The notes beneath the pieces were generated by a model. That model did no database searches, was not told the DNA's origin, and saw only the letters and a program-made list of their open reading frames with translations. The translations under genes and the position numbers were made by a program. Below, in pieces: positions 13,159 to 18,133 of a stretch of DNA of 18,133 nt. Each line of letters opens with the position of its first letter. Within the stretch, counting starts at the first letter, position 1. The DNA lies in NCBI GenBank assembly GCA_021155845.1, contig JAJNBK010000001.1, positions 1-18,133 of the forward strand, written 5' to 3'. The DNA comes from Nitrososphaeraceae archaeon (GTDB lineage: Archaea > Thermoproteota > Nitrososphaeria > Nitrososphaerales > Nitrososphaeraceae).

Positions 13159-13407
13159 CTATATATTTAATGTATTTGATTTTATTTTTTTTATTGTATC
13201 TTTGTCAATTGGTAGTTCTTTATCTTTGCACCATTTTTTGTATCTTTTTATTTCTTCTTTACAAAAGAAATTATCTATAAAATCTGTACAATCATAACAA
13301 AAATGATATGATATATTTTCTACATGAAAAGAAATAGTAAAGCATGCATTTATTTGTTCTTTATTATGGTACACTATTGTTTTGCATATTTGACAATATT
13401 CTGACAT
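13159..13407 (-). CDS. Small putative zinc-binding protein
   Basis: An 82-residue protein with CQIC at 5-8 and CYDC at 37-40, plus C22, H28, H35, C49 and C60. Two CxxC knuckles 30 residues apart suggest a zinc ribbon or treble-clef-like fold. The C-terminal part is basic and helical (EEIKRYKKWCKDKE). No family is recognised. An upstream GCACTTA-type element (13437-13444) marks it as part of the same group as the 88-residue and polymerase genes. Confidence 0.65.
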   Translation of the reverse strand: MSEYCQICKTIVYHNKEQINACFTISFHVENISYHFCYDCTDFIDNFFCKEEIKRYKKWCKDKELPIDKDTIKKIKSNTLNI

Positions 13408-13426
13408 TTTATAATATTATTATATA

Positions 13427-13459
13427 TTATAAACTTTAAGTGCTTTATAAGTTAATTAT
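13427..13459 (-). promoter_or_regulatory. GCACTTA boundary repeat upstream of the 82-residue gene
   Basis: About 33 bases, nearly identical to 13755-13788, with the core AGCACTTAAAG on the minus strand (13437-13444). It begins at the stop of the 88-residue gene and lies 20-50 bases before the next start (13407). A promoter element is the simplest reading. Confidence 0.5.
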
Positions 13460-13722
13460 AAAATTATATTGTAAGTTTTAATAATTTCTTTCTTCTCTTC
13501 TTGCAAATTATTTTTTTCTAAATATTGAATTAATTGCTTCTTTGTCAATTCAATCAATTGTACATATGATTTTATTTTTTTATCTTTATTAAATTCTTCT
13601 GATTCTTCTGAATTTAATAATTTATTTAATTTTTCTTTTTTCTTGTTTTCATAATACTGTTTGTTCCTCTTTTTTACTAATTCTTTTTTTTGTTCCTTTG
13701 TATATATTGCTGGTTTTGGCAT
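13456..13722 (-). CDS. Small basic DNA-binding-like protein
   Basis: An 88-residue protein, strongly basic at the N-terminus (YTKEQKKELVKKRNKQYYEN, then KKKEKLNKLL), followed by a short acidic stretch (NSEESEEFN) and a basic helical end. The basic helix resembles the bZIP-like or nucleic-acid-binding regions of small viral proteins, but no family is recognised. The 68-residue protein on the other side of the polymerase has a similar core (R-x2-YY-x2-KKKEK). Flanking the polymerase with such proteins suggests a replication accessory or, speculatively, terminal-protein role. Confidence 0.65.
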   Translation of the reverse strand: MPKPAIYTKEQKKELVKKRNKQYYENKKKEKLNKLLNSEESEEFNKDKKIKSYVQLIELTKKQLIQYLEKNNLQEEKKEIIKTYNIIL

Positions 13723-13754
13723 TTATTATATATATTATACTTACTTTATTATAT

Positions 13755-13788
13755 TTATAAAACTTTAAGTGCGTTTTAAGTTAATTAT
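13755..13788 (-). promoter_or_regulatory. GCACTTA boundary repeat upstream of the 88-residue gene
   Basis: The partner of 13427-13459, with the core CGCACTTAAAG (minus strand, 13766-13773). It encodes the last codons of the polymerase (ending INLKRT) and lies about 33-66 bases before the start at 13722, so a coding end and a probable promoter overlap. Confidence 0.5.
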
Positions 13789-16700
13789 TTCATTTTTTAA
13801 ATATTCATTTAATTTTTGAACAGCCTTCTTCTTAATTTCTTTCATTTCTTTTTTTAATTCTTTTCTTGCTTCCATTATCAAATTCTTATTATCCCTCCAT
13901 TCAGAAATATTACCAAATGATTTTGAGTTTCCTTCTTTATCCCATATTCTTTTATTATAAACACTTGTATATTCTTTTGGAGTTTCTATAATTTTAATGC
14001 CCTCTAATGATCTATAAAATGTATCACGTGATTGTTTCACTACACCACCTTTCATCATTTTATTATAATCTTTTAATTCTAACTTTTTACCATCTCCACC
14101 TTTAGATTTTTTAACTTGTTTATGTGTTCCTGCTTGCTGTATATAATATGTTTTAGGAGCTATAAATAATGCTAATTCAATTGGACTTTCTTTTTCTTCT
14201 TTCCACTTACCTAATTCCTTCTGATCAACTAAATTTTTACTTGGTCTTTTTGTTGTAAATACACTATCAGTATCGCAATAATAAACATTTTCATGTCCCA
14301 CATCCCTCATAAATTCACTTAATTTACATCTAGATAATGCTGCAATATATGATGAAAATCTTACTAATTTACCTATTGATCTATATTCATCATCTGTTGT
14401 TTCATATTCAACCATTATTTTATCATTTATTATGTTATATGATAATAATCTATTATTAGGTCCTAATAAATTATACATCTCTTCAGAATTATCAACTAAT
14501 TTAGATTTTGTAAAAACTTTTTGACCAAATTTTCCATATAAACTATTCATAATAGTTTTATAAAATTGTGACAAAGCATCATTTGTATCTTTTACTTTTA
14601 ATCTTTCATTATAAAAATATCTTGCAAAATCTTCAAATATTGCTTTTGGTATGTAAAAATGTTCTTCATCAATATCTACTTTCATGTTATTATTAATTGC
14701 TTCAATTAATTCACAACCCCATAACCATTGATATTCTTCTGATTTTATTGATGGTATTATTGATCCTTCTTTTGTTCTTGTCAATATATTTGAAATAAAA
14801 TTTTTATCATTTCCTTTATATTCAACTTTAGCATGATATAAATTATATGATTCAATCTCATCAATTTTAATATCATTAACAATACTTTTAATTGTTTTAT
14901 AATATTCATTTGGCATCATTTTAGTCATTGATGATGGGTAAGATGAGTTTATATCATAGTAAAATAAATATTGTAATAATCCTTTGTCATTTCTTTTTGA
15001 TACAAATTTCTTTTTAAATATTTCTGTTCTTCCACCTATATATGATTTTCTTTCTGGTTCAACAATTTTATCTGGTGATTGTTTTATTTCCTCATTCATA
15101 AAAACTTGAAAGAATAATTTTAATGAGCCACCCGCTGCAGTAGGACATTTTTGCACATCAAATAATCTTTCAACAATATCACCATCTTTATTCTTAATAT
15201 TTATTTTTCCAAAAGAATTTTCAATATGTTTTACAGCTATTTCATATACTAATTTTGAATCCATCATACAATATTTTTCACAATATTGTTTAAGATCAAA
15301 GACATTATTATTTAATTTTATTTCTTCTAAACATAAGTCATAATCAACTTTTGATTTAAAATATTTAACATCTGGTATTTCGCCTTTATAATATAAATTA
15401 TCTTCATTTGGAAACTTATATGGGAATACACCTTTTTTAATTTCTAATTTAAATGAATCTGCAACACTTTCTAATGAACCTGCATAAAATAATCTAATAT
15501 CATAAATATTCATATTTCTATATTTAATATATTTTATGGAACTATTTGAAAAAACAAATTCTGTTAATGGTTCATGTTTATATAATTCATCATAAATTAA
15601 TAAATTATCAAAGTTTGAGTTATTAAATCCATACATGTGTATTTTTGATATTTTTTCATTTGGTCTACTTTTCTTATCATTTAATCTTGTTGTTATTTTA
15701 TTTAAATATTCAACAAAATCTTTTAATGCATTAATACCATAAAATGATTCACTTATAATTTTACCAAATAATTTACCATATATTGTGGCATTAAATATTT
15801 TTGCAAAGTTATTTACTAATGTTCTTGTTTCAGTATCAAATCCTAATATATTTTCAATTTTATCATAATCTTTAATATATGATGTTCTTAATTTGAATAA
15901 TGATTTTTCTTTATACTCTTCATGATTACCTTTCTTATCATATATGTATAATTTTTCTTTTGATGCCGCACAAATACATTTTCCAAATGATTCACATTTC
16001 CTTCTCTTTTTTTTACCTTCTTCATAACATCCCAAAGATTTTTCAGAACAATTAGCATTTAATAAACATGGTGCTACATGTAAATTTTTATAATATAAAA
16101 ATACTTTTTTATTCATACATTCTTTAACTAATTCTTCATCATCTTCTTCTTTTGTAATAGTAGTTACACCATTATCCACAATAATACTTCTATCTCTATG
16201 TTCATTTGATGTTTTAGTATAAAATACAATAATGTTTCTTTTATTATATTTCTTTGTCAATAATTCTACACTTTTAATTAGATTACCATTTAATACGGCT
16301 GATTCAATTTCCTCTCCTTCTTGTTTTAATTTATCTTTAAAATATTGTTTAACATCTTTTATTCTGTTACCAATATTTTTAAGATGGACCATATCATTAA
16401 TATCTAAAAATGTTTCATAAATACATAACTTATTTGATGTTGTTGATGCTGATGTTAATTTATGAAATTCAGAATCAGTAACTGAATAAAATGCTTTAAG
16501 CTTATATACAGTGTCTTTAGCATCTGCAAATAAACCTCCTCTTTTATTAAATGTTACAATATAACCAATAATCATTAAAGGTATACCTGATGAGGAATCT
16601 CCTGTAAATTCTGCACTAAATTGATCATAAATACTTTTAACTCTATTTGGATCAAATTCTTTAACATAACCATCAAATATAATTGTATCTCTATTAAATT

Positions 16701-17313
16701 CAAATCTTTTTTTTAAATACTTTTCTTCAATAATATATTTTGAATCACCATTAACTATAACCTCCTTTTCTACTGCATATCTTATTTTTAAATCAGCTCT
16801 TAATATTTCATTATTACTATATAAATTATCATGTGCTTTTTGCAAATAAACTTCAAAAAAATTATCTGAAAATTCACTCATATATTTATTATTTTGCATA
16901 TCACTAAAATCTAAAAAATGTGAAATAGGATAAATTGGGTTTTGAACCATATACCCTTTAAATTCTTTTACAATTCTTTTAGCTCTCAATTTACTATCAA
17001 CATCCTTATCAAATAGTACTTTATTTAATACTTTCCCCTTTTCCTTTAATTCAGAAATATCAATATAATCAGTCTTACCATACTTATTATATTTTCTATA
17101 CTTATCTTGGTTATTACTTATTTCTTTAGTAATATTATACAATAAATCGTAGTCATTTTTTTTCCCAACATTTAGTATAAAAGTATTACGTAATAAATTC
17201 TGTGTTGGAATAGTAAATAATCTTTTTTTTGAAGATTTGCCGTATGTCATATTTGTAACCAGCTTTACAATTTCAGGAACTTCTTTTTTTTTAGGAATTT
17301 GTTTTTCATTCAT
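13765..17313 (-). CDS. pPolB: Protein-primed family B DNA polymerase
   Basis: An 1182-residue replicative polymerase of the adenovirus/phi29/polinton type. Exonuclease motifs: GFDTET (491-496, D493/E495), NNSNFDNLL (564-572, D569) and YCMMDSKLVYE (681-691, Y681/D685). Between exonuclease and polymerase lies YIGGRTE (758-764), the Y-x-GG motif of protein-primed enzymes. Polymerase motifs: A, YYDINSSYPSSM (785-796, D787); B, KTIMNSLYG (919-927); C, YYCDTDS (1011-1017, D1014/D1016); and KTYY (1054-1057). All catalytic residues are present. The first 480 residues precede the exonuclease, far longer than in phi29, and end in a Cys cluster (C416, 422, 429, 440, 446, 448) in a Lys/Arg-rich stretch; this part may include a terminal-protein or other domain. 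The start lies inside a 12-bp inverted repeat (17308-17339), with two GCACTTA elements upstream. Confidence 0.95.
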   Translation of the reverse strand: MNEKQIPKKKEVPEIVKLVTNMTYGKSSKKRLFTIPTQNLLRNTFILNVGKKNDYDLLYNITKEISNNQDKYRKYNKYGKTDYIDISELKEKGKVLNKVLFDKDVDSKLRAKRIVKEFKGYMVQNPIYPISHFLDFSDMQNNKYMSEFSDNFFEVYLQKAHDNLYSNNEILRADLKIRYAVEKEVIVNGDSKYIIEEKYLKKRFEFNRDTIIFDGYVKEFDPNRVKSIYDQFSAEFTGDSSSGIPLMIIGYIVTFNKRGGLFADAKDTVYKLKAFYSVTDSEFHKLTSASTTSNKLCIYETFLDINDMVHLKNIGNRIKDVKQYFKDKLKQEGEEIESAVLNGNLIKSVELLTKKYNKRNIIVFYTKTSNEHRDRSIIVDNGVTTITKEEDDEELVKECMNKKVFLYYKNLHVAPCLLNANCSEKSLGCYEEGKKKRRKCESFGKCICAASKEKLYIYDKKGNHEEYKEKSLFKLRTSYIKDYDKIENILGFDTETRTLVNNFAKIFNATIYGKLFGKIISESFYGINALKDFVEYLNKITTRLNDKKSRPNEKISKIHMYGFNNSNFDNLLIYDELYKHEPLTEFVFSNSSIKYIKYRNMNIYDIRLFYAGSLESVADSFKLEIKKGVFPYKFPNEDNLYYKGEIPDVKYFKSKVDYDLCLEEIKLNNNVFDLKQYCEKYCMMDSKLVYEIAVKHIENSFGKINIKNKDGDIVERLFDVQKCPTAAGGSLKLFFQVFMNEEIKQSPDKIVEPERKSYIGGRTEIFKKKFVSKRNDKGLLQYLFYYDINSSYPSSMTKMMPNEYYKTIKSIVNDIKIDEIESYNLYHAKVEYKGNDKNFISNILTRTKEGSIIPSIKSEEYQWLWGCELIEAINNNMKVDIDEEHFYIPKAIFEDFARYFYNERLKVKDTNDALSQFYKTIMNSLYGKFGQKVFTKSKLVDNSEEMYNLLGPNNRLLSYNIINDKIMVEYETTDDEYRSIGKLVRFSSYIAALSRCKLSEFMRDVGHENVYYCDTDSVFTTKRPSKNLVDQKELGKWKEEKESPIELALFIAPKTYYIQQAGTHKQVKKSKGGDGKKLELKDYNKMMKGGVVKQSRDTFYRSLEGIKIIETPKEYTSVYNKRIWDKEGNSKSFGNISEWRDNKNLIMEARKELKKEMKEIKKKAVQKLNEYLKNEIINLKRT

Positions 17314-17339
17314 TATATAGTTTTAGTTATATAATGAAT
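17308..17339. promoter_or_regulatory. Inverted repeat covering the polymerase start codon
   Basis: ATTCATTATATA (17308-17319) and TATATAATGAAT (17328-17339) are exact reverse complements with an 8-base spacer. The polymerase ATG (17311-17313 on the minus strand) is in the left arm, so an mRNA hairpin could hide the start, or the DNA symmetry could be an operator for a dimeric repressor. Confidence 0.5.
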
Positions 17340-17374
17340 ATAGATTTTTTTTTATATTATTTTTCAGTTTTTTA

Positions 17375-17409
17375 TAAGTGCGATATTTTTTAAGATAATT
17401 ATAAGTGCG
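17375..17409 (-). promoter_or_regulatory. Paired CGCACTTATAA elements upstream of the polymerase
   Basis: On the minus strand CGCACTTATAA occurs twice (octamers at 17375-17382 and 17402-17409), 62 and 89 bases before the polymerase start. The same core precedes the 88- and 82-residue genes, suggesting a shared, perhaps early, promoter class. The rest of the 101-base gap is AT-rich without other structure besides the inverted repeat at its end. Confidence 0.5.
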
Positions 17410-17414
17410 TTTAA

Positions 17415-17621
17415 TCAAAAAAATATTGATATATTTTTATTATGATCATATGGCAATTGTTTTATTTTCTTTTCTTTCTTTTTAATATAGTATTCTCTTC
17501 TATATTGTCTTCTTTTTTGATTTGTAATATAAGTTGGTTGCTTTTTTCTTCCTTTCTTTTTTGGATTAGTTAATTTGTTATTTTTTATATAATAAATATG
17601 ATTGTATTCTTTTTTGTTCAT
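17415..17621 (-). CDS. Small very basic protein
   Basis: A 68-residue, Lys/Arg/Tyr-rich protein (KKKGRKKQP, then QKRRQYRREYYIKKKEKK). It has no recognised domain, but its composition suggests nucleic-acid binding. The YY-x2-KKKEK core is shared with the 88-residue protein. It starts 5 bases after the stop of the zinc-finger gene, so both likely sit on one transcript, and it is followed by the polymerase promoter region. Confidence 0.6.
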   Translation of the reverse strand: MNKKEYNHIYYIKNNKLTNPKKKGRKKQPTYITNQKRRQYRREYYIKKKEKKIKQLPYDHNKNISIFF

Positions 17622-17626
17622 TATTA

Positions 17627-18103
17627 TTATTTTTTCATAAAAATTTCTTCTGCTAATTTTTTATTATGTTCATTTCTTTTTGTTTCTTCAATAGCTTGAA
17701 AAAAATTTGTTGGTTTTTCTTTTTTAAGTTGCTCTTGCTTCATTATTGTATTATTAACAATCTCATTTATCTTAAATCCTATTTGGTGATTCATATTATT
17801 TTTATTTACATTCTCATAATGTTGTTTTGTCATTGAATGTTTCACCATTTCTTTTTTATCATTAAATTTAATATTACAGGATTTACAAATATTAGAATGT
17901 TTTAATAAATGTTTATTATAATTTGATTTATCTTGTGTTTTGTAATCACAAGTATCACATTTATATATTTTTCTAAGTGGTAGTCCTTTAGATAGTAGAT
18001 TATGTTTTCTCGTTTCCAGGTGATTTTTATAAGCGGATCTACTAGTTGTTTGATATAAACACATTTCACATACAATTATTTTCTCCATATTATATACCAA
18101 CAT
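17627..18103 (-). CDS. Three-finger C2H2 zinc-finger protein
   Basis: A 158-residue protein with three classic C2H2 fingers: C12, C15, H28, H34; C49, C52, H65, H69; and C73, C76, H89, H95. The rest (96-158) is helical and Lys/Glu-rich. Fingers of this type bind DNA or RNA, so a regulator or a protein bound to the genome ends is plausible. Translation may begin at 18103 or at the in-frame ATG at 18088 (MEKIIV). The first 23 codons and all 30 upstream bases lie within the right TIR; the left TIR thus carries a dead copy. The available upstream region is very short; TATAAAT at 18116-18122 (minus strand) is the only promoter-like string. Confidence 0.82.
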   Translation of the reverse strand: MLVYNMEKIIVCEMCLYQTTSRSAYKNHLETRKHNLLSKGLPLRKIYKCDTCDYKTQDKSNYNKHLLKHSNICKSCNIKFNDKKEMVKHSMTKQHYENVNKNNMNHQIGFKINEIVNNTIMKQEQLKKEKPTNFFQAIEETKRNEHNKKLAEEIFMKK

Positions 18104-18133
18104 TATTTTCTTGTAAAAATTTATATGGTAATT
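18035..18133 (-). repeat. Right terminal inverted repeat (99 bp)
   Basis: Exact reverse complement of bases 1-99, ending at the last base of the window. It includes the 5' end and leader of the C2H2 gene. Together with the left copy it defines the element's ends and probable protein-primed replication origins. Confidence 0.95.

Noticed and set aside
13026..13280. Plus-strand frame that looks like a membrane protein.
   Set aside because: It is antisense to two minus-strand genes, and its hydrophobicity comes from reading Lys/Glu-rich codons backwards.
1..18133. Classification as a Sputnik/Mavirus-type virophage.
   Set aside because: The MCP is only 455 residues and lacks the look of the roughly 600-residue virophage capsid, and no virophage-type cysteine protease is seen. 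PLV or adintovirus affinity fits better, though a helper giant virus cannot be excluded.
1..18133. Alternative genetic code or programmed frameshifts.
   Set aside because: All long genes are intact in one frame and end normally with TAA or TAG; no in-frame stop interrupts a conserved domain.

Overview
The window looks like a complete, very AT-rich, linear, double-stranded DNA virus-like genome of about 18.1 kb, of the polinton-like virus (PLV) / adintovirus / virophage kind. Three things support this. The first 99 bases are exactly repeated, inverted, at the last 99 bases. There is a protein-primed family B DNA polymerase. There is a full small-virus morphogenesis set: double-jelly-roll major capsid protein, penton-like minor capsid protein and an FtsK/HerA (A32-like) packaging ATPase. 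Genes are packed with almost no spacers, read with the standard genetic code, and lack tRNAs, rRNAs and CRISPR. Hosts of such elements are usually eukaryotic protists, sometimes with a co-infecting giant virus; the sequence does not identify the host.

Layout. Left end (1-1029): a terminal inverted repeat (TIR) with a truncated copy of the right-end zinc-finger gene, then three small plus-strand Cys-rich genes. Virion module (1030-9012, all minus strand; transcription order is from high to low coordinate): a large protein with a phospholipase A2-like domain, the major capsid protein, a minor protein with a small hydrophobic stretch, the penton-like protein, and two fibre-like proteins that share a near-identical N-terminal module but have different C-terminal heads. 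The packaging ATPase (9105-10160, plus) is divergent from the PLA2 gene and convergent with an unknown gene (10157-10813, minus). Middle accessory region (10852-13407): small genes on both strands, including two related helix-turn-helix proteins, two coiled-coil proteins, a 95-residue protein built from C-x-G-C-x2-C-C units, and several unknowns. Replication end (13456-18103, minus): two small basic proteins around a protein-primed polymerase of 1182 residues, and a three-finger C2H2 protein whose 5' end lies inside the right TIR.

How it fits together. The TIRs plus the polymerase suggest adenovirus/phi29-type protein-primed replication of a linear genome. The capsid proteins form the shell, the ATPase fills it, the two fibre proteins probably mediate host attachment, and the PLA2 protein probably breaches a membrane on entry. 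The many small zinc-binding and HTH proteins are candidates for transcriptional control or host/giant-virus interaction. No integrase, capsid maturation protease or helicase was recognised.

The most notable features are two proteins with the C-x-G-C-x2-C-C repeat, a shared anchor module on two different fibre heads, a PLA2 domain in a large virion-type protein, a long unexplained N-terminal half of the polymerase, and two families of repeated short elements (a TATAGTACTATA palindrome and a GCACTTA element) that mark gene boundaries.
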